From the NCBI GenBank assembly GCA_028565635.1, contig JAOXYB010068167.1, positions 1 to 24,310 of the forward strand: a stretch of DNA of 24,310 bases. Reading direction: 5' to 3'. A program made the position numbers and the translations under genes. The notes under the pieces were generated by a model, which worked only from the letters and a program-made list of their open reading frames with translations, was not told where the DNA came from and did no database searches. Below, one piece after another: positions 10,513 through 20,890 of this stretch (its first letter is position 1; every line of letters begins with the position of its first letter). Origin of the DNA: Phoronis ovalis (lineage: Eukaryota > Phoronida > Phoronidae).

Positions 10513-11829
10513 CTATTCGACTAAATTTTCAACAAAACTTTCAATAACGTCATGGTCTACAACACCGACAAATTCATCCACTTTTAGTCCATTCTTCATT
10601 GCAATTACTGTTGGCACTGCTTTAACCTACAAAACATGGAAGCGGAAGTAGTGAGGTACTAAAGAAGTCGAGGACAACTATACAGAGAAATAGCTGTGTG
10701 ATTAAAAACCCTTGCGAAAGGAATCAACAACAATAAAATGGAGGTTACGGTAATTACTGTAGGAACAGAAGCAGTCTAGTACACAGCAAAACCTGGTTTT
10801 AGCAATTATCAATTCAATATGGGCACATTTGATGCAATACAACATCAAGGGAATCGGATAACACCTCTTTATTGTTTAGGTTTGGCAAGTCATTTTAAGG
10901 AACTAAATTAATGATGGTCTTGGCCTTTTTAGAAACTTAGAATCTGATAATTTACTCAAATAATGCCTGTGTTAGAATTGTACCAGAACATTCTTGGATA
11001 AAGTGTGATCATGTTGCATCCTTCCATTTGTTATAGAACACAAGGTCAATTGTCCCAATTAGCACAGATTTGCATACAAAACAATAAAACCCTATGTGAA
11101 CAGCAAACTTTTAGATGGTGCACCTTTCTTACTAATCAAAGTAATATTTTATTATGTAGCATGATTCTAATTTACCCCATAAAAAACTGCTAGATCCTGA
11201 AGGTCATCTATGTCAACTTTGGCAAGTAAAACCTTCCCATCTTTTGCATCAACTTCTTTTTCTAATGTTGGGCCTAATATTTTGCACGGTCCACACCACC
11301 TACCAAAAGAGAATTTTACATATTAAGACAATCACTAACTCGGGCTAACTGGATGAACATTTAATTTGAATACCCTCTATATTAAATTAGCTTTCCCAGT
11401 GAATCACAGCATGACTGCTACTGATTGCAAGTACTTGTAACTAATAGTCACTGTAAGCACATGTTTATCTTTACTGCCACTTGTATCTGTGCAAGATTCT
11501 CACTAGAATTTTACCAAATGTTACGCATGCTTTTTAGGAAGTTATTGGCTCTGTTTTACTTACGTTGCATGAAAATCAACAATAACTGGTACTTTACTAT
11601 TTTTCACTCTTTCTCGAAAGTCTTCTTCACTTTGTACATTGAACACAATAGCTTGCTCATTTTTACCAGCAGATGACATAAATCTAACACTGTAACTTCT
11701 TTGTGACGGGCAAGTAATCTTCTTAAGGACATGTTGAGAGTGTCGTGATGTTTGCACATACAATGCACCAGCAAACATTCTTTGCGAATACCACACCATT
11801 CGCCGGAAAATTTGTCTTTGTGCAGCCAT
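10513..11829 (-). CDS. TXN2: Mitochondrial thioredoxin (TXN2)
   Basis: A small dithiol-disulfide oxidoreductase of the mitochondrial matrix; it is reduced by thioredoxin reductase 2 and passes electrons to peroxiredoxin 3. Minus-strand exons are 11829-11564 (ATG to a GTAAGT donor), 11299-11176 and 10626-10513 (stop TAG). They sum to 504 nt, 167 residues, close to the roughly 166 of mammals. Residues 1-57 are rich in R, S and aromatic residues with no acidic residue, as expected of a mitochondrial presequence; a likely processing zone is around [13 protein letters not shown]. The thioredoxin fold follows: PVIVDFHA strand, active site WCGPCK (Cys91 and Cys94) at the first exon junction, AKVDIDD, and the cis-proline motif AVPTV. 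The end reads SFVENLVE. The first intron splits the codon just before the active-site Trp. All key residues are present, so the gene looks functional. Confidence 0.95.
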
Positions 11830-12857
11830 TGTGTTTTGAAGTTCCTACAAGTTTATTCTTGATATACCAATTTCGTCCTTTTCTTTAATAATTAAGCATT
11901 TGAACAAGATAATATAAGTAGAACAGGGAAGGACAAACAGAAATGGAAAATATTTGATTTTATTTGATTCGTTTAAGATGCAAACCAATAAATGGATTAT
12001 ATGCAGATGATAAAAATATTGATCAAATTGATGGAAAAATATCTAACAATTAAAACACAATAAAGCTAACAACTTATTTCTGTTATAGTCATAGGTATTC
12101 AAGATGATGAGTGATAACAATTGTGATCTAGCATGTTCCTAATGAAGAAAATCAAGTGTACCAAGTTAATTAAAAACTCAATACATAAATAAAATAAAAT
12201 AATGTTAAATTGGCAGCTAGAGGCCGAACTGAGAACTTTACAATGTGTTACTAATATACACAATCACTTAACCAGAGAAAACTAAAGTGTTTGAAAAAGT
12301 AGATTACACAGAGTACTAAAACGAACACTGGCCTTTCTAATTCATTTGCACCTACCTACATGCAGGTCATAATATGTGCAATTGTAGTGGTTACAAGGCC
12401 TATCAAGGTAGCACGCAACAGTAGGAAGTCCCATCCAACGCAATGTTAAATGAACGATACAAATACATTTGTTAAATAAACCCATACGCTGAGCGCCAAT
12501 TTCTCTCTCGGTCCACTTGCATCACACATATAACTAGGAAAACCGATCCATTCACCCCCCCCCCCCCAACATCAGTACAGATTTCGAAATATTTGCCAAA
12601 AATTGAACCCCCTTGGAGATTTCTCCGATCGGAACCTGGAGCTACTAGAACTTGACCTCTCGTACGCGAACTGATACGAGGTCATGTGATGCGCCCACAG
12701 ATTTTCGTTATTTCACAAGCAACAGCTATCATTCTTGTTCGAAAACACCCTATATATTTTAACTATAATCCAATGGATTTCTGTACAGCGAGACACACCT
12801 CTATACCCCCTATTTTTTTTTAGGAACTATCTGAGGTCAGCACAGCTCAAGCTTACT
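11830..12857. other. Upstream region of TXN2, otherwise empty
   Basis: The TXN2 5' UTR and promoter must lie just above 11830, but no TATA box or CpG-dense block stands out. A run of 13 C lies at 12555-12567. No exon, RNA gene or clear repeat is seen. Confidence 0.4.
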
Positions 12858-13086
12858 GAGTAGTGCACAGTCAGCTGGCTCAAAAAGTTGTTATATTAGT
12901 TAAATAAATAAATATTAATATAGTGTCCAATAATATTAGAGTACCTAGGATGCAGTGATAGTATATCCTATTGGAAACTATATTAATATTTATTTATTTA
13001 ACTAATATAACTATTGGACACTATATTAATATTTATTTATTTAACTAATATAACAACTTTTTGAGCCAGCTGACTGTGGAGTAGTG
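12858..13086. mobile_element. MITE with long perfect TIRs and 8-bp TSD
   Basis: The element proper is 12866-13078 (213 bp), starting CACAGTCAGCTGGCTC and ending with its reverse complement. The terminal inverted repeats are identical over 67 bases (12866-12932 and 13012-13078). The 8-base direct repeat GAGTAGTG flanks it on both sides (12858-12865 and 13079-13086), the hallmark of transposition. Inside, a 43-base unit that is part of the right arm is tandemly duplicated (12969-13011 and 13012-13054, one mismatch). There is no coding capacity. An 8-bp duplication suits hAT or P superfamilies; the CACAG end does not decide between them. Perfect arms imply recent insertion or good conservation. 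Confidence 0.92.
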
Positions 13087-14411
13087 CTACGTCTAGGTTC
13101 ATAATCATATACTATTAAATTTAAGGGTCACCTTTTAAACCTATAAGTCTTTCAAATAGTTGTTTTTAGCAGCCTATATACGCGTTTAGGGTTTTTTTAA
13201 AAACCTTCGTTCGCTCATGTGGACCCACCCTTTATATAAATGCCCCGGGGTCCACGTTGTGAACTTGTGTTTATGTTAAAATGACAACAGTCGAATCAAT
13301 TCAATTACGACGTAATTCGCCTATTTGGTCAATAACAATCAATGTCGGGTTTTATTTCAGCTATATTAATGTTTTAGCTATGTGATTAATTACGAACGTA
13401 CGCTTTACTTACCTAAATTGTGGCTAAATTGCAGAAATTATAAAAATATACAACTTCCAAACTACACTTCCGGTGCACGTGTGTGCAATACGACACTGGT
13501 TTTTACATACAATGACGTCATCGAAAGGTGTGCACTACTAGTGCTTCCCCAGCAACCTGGTACTCCTCAACTTGAACAGAAATTGTTTGCTTTTGTTTAT
13601 TAGTCTCAGTTTTGGACAAAAGAATATTTTAATGCAACAAACATTCAGAAGAGTAGGAACACTGGTACAACAGCACATGGATACAAGCAGGAATGAGGAT
13701 TAACTTAAGGTAAATTTGTGGAGAAAATGACTTCAATTTCATGCAATTAATGTTTAATTCATATTATAGTTATGCCTATTATTTTATTTAATCCCAGGCT
13801 TGCATTGGTGATGAAAGCATGATCCGTTTTCCAATAGATATAACTTTCATACTTTATTATTAATTCATAAATAACAAATTCTTAAAATCAGCATTTAAAA
13901 ACGCAATCTTCAAAGTTCAATTAAAAATCGAGCTGCATGGAAACTTCTTTATGTAATCAATAGTTATAGTCTACGCCGGGTTACTTTTGTGTAGTGCAAG
14001 TGTCAAGATTGGATACCTACTAGTGGGTCTTTATCTTTATTGATAGAAATCTAGATTTGTTACAACAGTTATTTTTCGATCTAATGAAATTGTGATATTG
14101 ATTAATCTATGCCTAAAGATTTCGTTGTCTGACATTTGATATTATTATAAGTGAAAGTGATTTTTTAGCTTTGAAAGTAGAGTGTGTAATTTTGGTATTT
14201 TTTAAAAAATATTCTCCTTAATTGTTGATACTAAAAATACAAATGACTATGTAAATGGTGTCAGGAACCCGTCACTTACACCTAGTAGCATACATGCTAA
14301 GCATACACAACCCCCAAAATAGATATCAGGTTTACTTTACACATTCAATATTTCATGGGAATATTTTACAGGTAATGAGATGTAATTAATATCTACCAAA
14401 CATTGTCATCA
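13087..14411. other. Intergenic and putative 5' UTR of the next gene
   Basis: No coding exon is convincing. A TATA-like TTTATATAAA (13231-13240) lies between the complementary GTGGACCC (13219-13226) and GGGTCCAC (13248-13255). An ATG at 13280 opens only 34 codons. A factor-site cluster lies at 13466-13520. An acceptor-like TTTTACAG ends at 14371, 46 bases before the ATG of the next gene, so a 5' UTR intron starting near the AAG|GTAAAT at about 13710 is possible but unproven. Confidence 0.4.
13466..13520. promoter_or_regulatory. ETS, E-box and CRE site cluster
   Basis: Within 55 bases are ACTTCCGGT (ETS type, 13467-13475), CACGTG (E-box, 13476-13481) and the full palindromic CRE TGACGTCA (13513-13520). 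Such a cluster is common in animal core promoters. The nearest downstream gene on the plus strand starts at 14418 and the nearest on the minus strand at 11829. Assignment is by motif only. Confidence 0.4.
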
Positions 14412-14425
14412 GTTACCATGGCAAC
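14412..14425 (+). promoter_or_regulatory. RFX X-box overlapping a start codon
   Basis: GTTACCATGGCAAC fits the X-box consensus GTNRCC-N(0-3)-RGYAAC exactly and differs from the ideal palindrome GTTGCCATGGCAAC at one base. X-boxes bind RFX factors, which switch on cilium genes. It overlaps the ATG at 14418. Part of the match (CCATGG) would be expected from a good Kozak context alone, so only the outer bases add evidence. Confidence 0.55.
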
Positions 14426-17400
14426 TGAAGCAGAAAGTATCAGTAGAGGAACATGGGGCCAAGCATACAAGACGGAACGTACAAAGGCCATGCCAAAAAA
14501 CACCCTGTTTGGATCCGTCCTGGAGAAAAAAAATGTAGAGGAACTCCAACACATAATGCAGATAGATGTAGAAGAGTACAAAAAGAAAGAAACAGAAAAA
14601 AGATCTCCAAGGAAAAGAGAACTACCTGAAAAGTTAAAGTCAAAACTACCTGGTATGTTGGTTTTATTAGCCTACATGTTAAAAAAGTAAAACTTAGACA
14701 TTTGTAATGATTGATTATGTCTTTATAGCCAAATACATGTAAATGTTAAACTTGTGCTTATTTTTAGTCACTGGCTATTTCAAAATTGCATAAAAACAGA
14801 TTCTTTGGAAAAAAACGTATTATTTTACTTGTCTGGTTGATACAATATTATAATTAAAATGCTACTACGGTTCTGTTGAGAAGTAAATAAATATACTAAT
14901 AAAATAGACTATAATTTTTGGGGTTAGAATATAATAAACTATACATTTTAGGTGCTGAATAATTTTAAAGTTTGAAAACATTATCATTATCATTAAATGT
15001 ATGTAAAGTGATAAAAAAGTGATTCTGTGTGTTTTAAACCCTTGTTCTATGCCCTTAAACAGATCTTTTGTAGCTGCTGATTTAATATTTTATCTGTTAT
15101 AATGCTGTTTATATATAATAAGAGATCATTTTTTATATTGAATTAATATATTACAAATACATTACATAATGGAAGCTTTAATCTTTCACTATGATCATAC
15201 AACCATTGATTAGATAATCCAGTCTGTGACTTGGTGTTAGTTACCTCAAGCCATATAGACAGTGCTGCCATGCCAACATTGTTTGACTATTAAACATCAT
15301 CAGTTCAGAGCTGGTTTAATTCAGTGTGCTACATCTCCAGATTTTGCCAGATTTTAAACTGCAACAGAGGAAAATTTAGACCTGCATCATTGCTGAAAAC
15401 CACAAAGTATGATTTATACAAATTGATGTACTGGTATTTACTCAAAATACCTGCTCGATACTGTAGAAAGGTGGACTTCTATTCAAAAATATGTACTAGT
15501 GTTAGCTGCATGTGCAAAAATAGAATTGTTTAAAAACAGATTGGAGCAATGCCTAGGGAAAATTGGCCATTTTTTCTCATGGTAAACTACAATTACATGA
15601 AAACTTTGAAATATCCTTTCGGTGTTGGACCAGGAAAATTGATAAGTAGGTAGCATTTCTTGTGTTTTTAAGTTGTAATACCGTTTAGTACTTTTATTTA
15701 GTGCACAGCTCCTAAGAAATGAAGACATGTACGTGTACCATACATCTAATTGCATTTTTTTGTTGTTTGGCAATTAAAACAAATTTCAAATTTATGAAAT
15801 TGTTATATTTTTTCTAATTTTTAACTTCGACATTTACATACTTTTAAGGCATTATATTAACATGCTCCCACAATTCTAAGAGTATGTAAATACTGATATC
15901 AGAACTAATCTATCTCTGAGTTTAAAATAAGCCATTTATTTTATAAATTGTAAGTGGATTCACTACAGATCAATTTTTTTAATAAGAGATTAGGTATTTT
16001 TGGATAATTTTTATTAAAAGGTAATGATGGAAAATAAAAAAACATGAGCGATGACAATTAACTTTGCTACATAACTACTTATCTTGTAAATTAAAACTGT
16101 CTAGGAATAAATAGTATGGCTGAACAGTTACATTTACATTTTGTACTGATGAAACTTATGACAACATCACCCCATGCAGATATATCTCAGGATGACATCA
16201 CCAATTTTGTTGACATCATTTAATTCTTACCAGTGGGCTGGTCACAGAAAAGAACATTTAATTTTAAAAAGTTTAGAATTTATGACAGAAAAATGGCAGA
16301 GAAAGAATCTATTAAGAAACAACTAACAATGCAAGAGAAGTTTACAGAAGGGTTACCTTTTTTTCTTTGGGAAAACCGAGGTGGCATGGAAACATTAAAA
16401 TTTCCATATGCTCCCTTTGGTCCAGGAAAAAATAAATTCATCAGTAGGTTTTGGTTTTATGTGCAATATCAGTAAATGTGTTTTGGGTAAGATGCAGTAT
16501 AATCCTGTTGTAAATATTTAATTTTAATCAGATTCAATTTTGAAATTACTAATTTACTAATTTCTAATAAACATCTACTGCAACAAACCTTTAACAAAAC
16601 CCCCCAATAAATTCATAAAATTGTGAAGGCCAAAAATTCCTCTTTATTACCTGCTAGCTGATTTTTTAAGTTAATTAATTATTAGGCCATATAGTTTACA
16701 AAATCATTTTTAAATTTTTAGGTCCTCAGGTTCTAGAACATACCAAAGATACGCTGTTGAAACAGAGAGAGAAGACAGAAAAAATAAACAACTATCTACG
16801 ATCTGTAGAAGAAAGAGCAGTATATTTTAACAAAAATAATGAAGAACGAGCTCGGCAATTTCCCCTAACAAAAGAGCAACTTGATGGTCGTACAAACCAA
16901 TGGATCACATCAAAAGATATTCAGGGGGCTAATGAAATTAATAAAGTTGGTCTAAATGAATACTATAACTATGATTATGCAAAACATTCCAAGAAACCAC
17001 CAGCACATACATATTCATTATTTGGTGACGTATTACGTCATGGAATGGATTTTCCAGCAGCTGATCAAGAACATAAAAAACCAAGTCAGCAACAGACTCA
17101 GCAACAACCTCATGTGTTACCTAAGTATGTACCACATAAACATCCTAGTTCATCAAAGCACCGTCTACAAGTTGAGTACAAGGGAGGTATGGTAGATTTG
17201 CCACAAAATATTAAACATATGTTTGGTACCAAAGTTTGTCGTGATGTTTTATCGAGCTCCATAAAAGTTGAAAAAACTTTGGATAAACAGGATGAAGTTA
17301 ATAAAGCAGGACACAGGGCTTATACTCCTGTAGCAGAAAAAGGCATTGAACTTGTAGACAATCCAGTTTATCGTGACTTGGGAAATTCTTTACGATGTGA

Positions 17401-19639
17401 TTTTACTCCTGGTTACACATTTCATAAGCCAACACTGGTAAAAGATTCATATAATCCCGATGTTTTCAAAAATAGGTTGAAGGATCCTGATGAGTATAGA
17501 ATGAAGAGAGATGAGCTAGGTAAGTAGTGTTCCTTCTAGTAACAATATTACCAAACTAGCACTGTTACCTATTTATGTGAGCTAGCACAAAAAGATTTCC
17601 TGGTTCTTTTACAAGAAAGTAGTTTCAATTTTGTAGGCAGCTAGTATAACTACTGCAGTAAATTTACATTTATTGCTGTATTAATTACTGCTTAAAATCA
17701 TTTTTATTTTTTTAATACAAGGCTTATATGGCTAGTACTATAAAATATAATGTAAATGTTGTGTTTGAGAAAAGCTGAAACTGTGGTACTAAATGTATGA
17801 TTATTAGATTTATCATACTATCACACTTGTCTCCTATATTAAACTGGCTTTATATAATTGCTTTCTATTTGTGCTTTCAATGTACTTTTAAAAACTCACT
17901 TGTTAAATTCCCACTGGAGAATCATCTCTCAACTGTTTACCCATCTCGACTGTATTTCATGACTTGGTATGTGGAAAAATAAATTTGCATGTTATTAGTA
18001 ATGTTATAACCATTATAATCAGTAATGGCTTACTCTTTGTTCTGTGTAGTTTCTTTGACAAAGCATTCAGCAGGTCCAAATACCTAGTACAATTTAGAAG
18101 AGATATAGTAACAAGTTGTGGATGCTAATTTTTTTTTTTAATATGCAATGTTGCAAACTTACTAAGCACCCTCTTTATTTACAAAAAAGAACTTAACAAT
18201 GAAAATTTAAAAAAAACAGTCATTTTACTTTTATTTTAATCATATTGAACAATGACAAAATTAAGTTTCTAAGTGTGGCAATTAAGCTGTAGACAAATTT
18301 GCTAAAAATATAAGCCTAAAATGCAAAATAGTATATCTCTTCTTAATTGTTGCAGGGACATGGGCAGAGCAGGATGTATTGCGTGGCAGAATGAATAAGG
18401 CTTATGATATGTACTTAGCAGAAAGAGCTCAGAAACCAGCTGAATAAATTCATGCCTGCTCATTGCCTGCTGCATTCATGGTATGCCGGTTTCTTTTTCA
18501 ATCATTAACAGAGAGTTTATTGGAACTATCACCTTTGTGTCAAATTTTGACAAGTAAAATGAAAAAATAACATTTTTATTATTTTTTGGAAAGTACTAAC
18601 TAGAAAGACTGAAAATTTCCTTCTCCTGTCTAGCACATGATTATATAATCAGTAATTTGGCCTTTTTGTGGGTAAAAACTTTTTGTGCAGACAAACCTCA
18701 AAAAATAACTCCAAAACGATACAAAGCTGAAACTTGTCTAAAATTAACTTCAAATTTTGTCTTACATTTTAAACATTTTGTTTCTTGCACAATTTACAAT
18801 CCATCAAAATTCAACTGCAAGAATATCTTTGGAAGGACATCATTTCAAAGGAAAAAAATCAACAACCTGAATCACTACTGGATTTCCCTGTTGGAAGTTA
18901 ATTTTGGCCATGTTTCAGCTGTGTATCTCATGGAACTGGACTTATATTTTTTGAAGTTTAAAATTGGAAAAATGTTTGTTTTTAATCCAAAGCAGCCTTC
19001 TTACTAAATTTATAATCATGCCACAGATAGGTAAAGTAACTTTTCATAATCTTTCAGTTAATAATTTTCCAAAGTGTATACTTTTATTAGTTTACGTTTT
19101 CATTAAGCTAACATAAATTCAACTCAAAGTGTAAAGTGTGAGTTATTTATCTCAAACTGTACAGGCCACTTGTATCCAGTGTGGCTAATATGAGTGGTGA
19201 CATATGTTGAAAGTATGAAAAATCTCTTTTTTCAAGTACGAAACCAATTAAAATATAAAGCAGCATAATTACAAGATTTTTTTTTAAATTTATTTTCATT
19301 CTTTCAGGAGCTTGGGCAGAACATGATTCTCTTCGAAAACGTTTAAAAAAGAGATGGAATAATTATGTGGAATCTTTACCTAAACAAGAAGCAAACTGGG
19401 ACAGAAATGCAACACGAGTTAAACCTGTGCAGCCTCAACCCAAAATAAAATCAAAACCTAAACGAACAAATGCTAAATACAATAGTGCTACCAAACCACC
19501 AGCACATGTATTTGAAGAAGTGGTGTTTAAAACACCACCACTTAGCCCACTTCCTATCAAGGATAATGCATCTGCAAAATTACCAGCCTATACGAAAGAT
19601 AATGCATTTTGGGAATTCTATGATCAGAATGTGCCCTGA
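14418..19639 (+). CDS. Unrecognised, possibly ciliary, FG-motif protein
   Basis: I do not recognise this gene firmly. Exons are 14418-14652, 16234-16443 and 16722-17519, joined to one of two last exons, 18356-18447 (444 aa) or 19308-19639 (524 aa). Every junction is phase 1 and both totals are whole codons. The ATG has a strong Kozak context (ACCATGG). The protein is hydrophilic and Lys-rich, with no signal peptide or TM helix. A motif recurs: NTLFGSVLEK in exon 1, YSLFGDVLRH near residue 249 and HMFGTKVCRD near 316, plus FPYAPFGPG in exon 2. A short Gln tract lies at residues 271-277. Residues from the third FG motif through KAGHRAY and the following Tyr/Phe-spaced segment weakly recall EFHB/CFAP21-like axonemal proteins, but no EF-hands are seen. 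With the X-box, a microtubule or cilium role is my inference. The 16234 acceptor is the least certain junction; another small exon between 14653 and 16233 is possible. Confidence 0.75.
14653..16233. other. Intron of the FG-motif gene
   Basis: A 1.58-kb AT-rich intron. I found no additional exon that keeps phase 1 at both ends, no repeat with clear borders and no RNA gene. ORFs of 60 to 100 codons here lack splice context and resemble nothing. Confidence 0.4.
18356..18447 (+). CDS. Alternative last exon A of the FG-motif gene
   Basis: Acceptor TTGTTGCAG ends at 18355. Joined in phase 1 after 17519 it reads G-TWAEQDVLRGRMNKAYDMY and then a short tail to TAA at 18445-18447. The stop is embedded in an AATAAA hexamer (18443-18448), although cleavage there would leave almost no 3' UTR, so the working poly(A) signal may be further on. 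It is homologous to exon B (nine identities in the first 19 residues after the shared Gly) and cannot be spliced in series because it ends in a stop. Confidence 0.75.
18633..19024. mobile_element. Fold-back element between the alternative last exons
   Basis: Arms of about 120 bases face each other: CACATGATTATA near 18634 pairs with TATAATCATG at 19011-19020; GGTAAAAAC near 18671 with GTTTTTAATCC near 18978; CCTCAAAAAATAACTCC near 18697 with the TATTTTTTGAAG block near 18945; and GATACAAAGCTGAAAC at 18718-18733 with GTTTCAGCTGTGTATC at 18912-18927. The loop is about 140 bases. An open frame of 116 codons inside it (TTG start) is a by-product. No target-site duplication was found. The motif AAGTTTCAGCT(A/T)TGTA is shared with the 6.9-kb element, hinting at distant relationship. 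Confidence 0.65.
19308..19639 (+). CDS. Alternative last exon B of the FG-motif gene
   Basis: Acceptor ATTCTTTCAG ends at 19307. In phase 1 it reads G-AWAEHDSLRKRLKKRWNNY, then a 90-residue Lys/Pro-rich basic tail (KPKRTN, KTPPLSPLPIK) ending DNAFWEFYDQNVP and TGA at 19637-19639. The start is homologous to exon A, but the tail is unique and gives the longer isoform. An SP- and TP-rich segment could be a phosphorylation target. This is probably the ancestral end of the protein, since it has the fuller sequence. Confidence 0.8.
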
Positions 19640-19766
19640 TATAACTGTGATGATAACTATGTATACTCTATCAAAAACTTGTGCAATGGGCTGCTTTGTC
19701 AACGATATTTGATGTATGTTGTGTATTATGCAAACCTGTTACATATCTTATCCTCTTCTGTGATTT

Positions 19767-19772
19767 ATTAAA
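19767..19772 (+). terminator. Candidate poly(A) signal, long isoform
   Basis: The variant hexamer ATTAAA lies 128 bases after the exon B stop. A canonical AATAAA is at 20044-20049. Either could be used. Confidence 0.4.
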
Positions 19773-20539
19773 AGTTACTCAATCCAGCTATAGGATTTCA
19801 GTATTTTTCAGGTAGGACTTCAACCTAGACTGGAAAAGGCCATCACATGTAACGGACCTCCCCCCCCCCCAATCATTTCTAGTGATTACGTTAAGTTGAA
19901 CTCATTCCAAAGTCCTATGCACACCCCTTCTATTTACCTTGAAAATTTTGTAATTGTGTTAGTCAACCGTCTCAAAGAGGTCATTATATGTACCAATGTA
20001 ATAATAGTAATAATTATTTTATTATAGTGATTTGTGTATATACAATAAATAAGAAACTACTGAAAAGGGGATAACTTTGAATTTGACAGAAAATGATTAT
20101 TGTTATTAGTACTGGTAATTAAAGTAAGGTACTATAATTTTATTTACTTTGTATAATTATAAATATAAGGAAAACATTCCAAATATGATACACAGAACAC
20201 AGAGAGCATTTCTATGTGTCCATCTATGCTGCTATTAATGGTGACATGGCTTGGGCAGAGAAACCCTGTACAAATATTAAAACATGTAAAATATTTATTC
20301 CCTATAATTACGTGTATATTCAAAATAAAGTAAAATATTCATTCATTTGTTCATATAAGAGAAATTGCGAAAATCACAACATAAATTTTGACAAATAAAG
20401 AGGATGAGGTGTCTTATGAATGTACAATACATGTCTTATGAAACATTACTTTTTGTCTTCCGTTATTATTTTATCTTAGAGATTTGTGGTAAACTGCTGT
20501 TTAGGTAAAATTTGTATAATTGTGTTTTAATTCCTATTA

Positions 20540-20890
20540 TAGTAAACTGTCTCATGTGCTTTTGTTACCATAGTAACCATGCAATATTTAATTGTCTTAA
20601 ATTTTTACATAGCTGTCTTCCTGATATTTATGAAATTGTGAATCTTCGACTTTTAAACAAATAGTTTTATTACTGCAGGTAATAAATTGTCTTACATCTT
20701 TTAGTGAGGTAATTTTAGCGTAATATTAGAGATAATATTGGCATATTTGTGAAATATCCCAGTTAAATAAATATTTTGTCTGTTCAACGTTCTGGTGTTT
20801 TATTTTGCAGTAAATTTTCTTTAAAAGTAAAGGTTTCATACACATTTACTTTTTAACTGTTTTGCAATGAATCCCTAGCGGCTGAATCAA
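20540..20890 (+). repeat. Diverged direct repeat, copy 1
   Basis: Shares ordered blocks with 24030-24310: CTGTCTTCCTGAT followed by similar GAAATT and ACTTTTAAA segments, GCAGGTAAT, and near the end GTTTTGCAATGAATCCC against GTTTTACAGTGAGTCCC. Similarity is interrupted by indels and the borders are approximate. It lies upstream of the dispanin-like gene; copy 2 lies downstream. Confidence 0.5.
20564..20577. promoter_or_regulatory. Palindromic X-box-like site
   Basis: GTTACCATAGTAAC fits GTNRCC-N2-RGYAAC. It is 1.36 kb upstream of the dispanin-like start and 0.9 kb downstream of the possible ciliary gene, so its target is unclear. The matching place in copy 2 of the repeat (GTGTTATCATTGCATC, near 24051) has lost the motif. 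Confidence 0.3.

Noticed and set aside
13382-13603. 73-codon open frame
   Set aside because: No ATG context, no similarity, and it overlaps a promoter-like site cluster; probably chance.
18657-19007. 116-codon open frame as a gene
   Set aside because: It starts with TTG, has no splice or family support, and lies within an inverted-repeat element.
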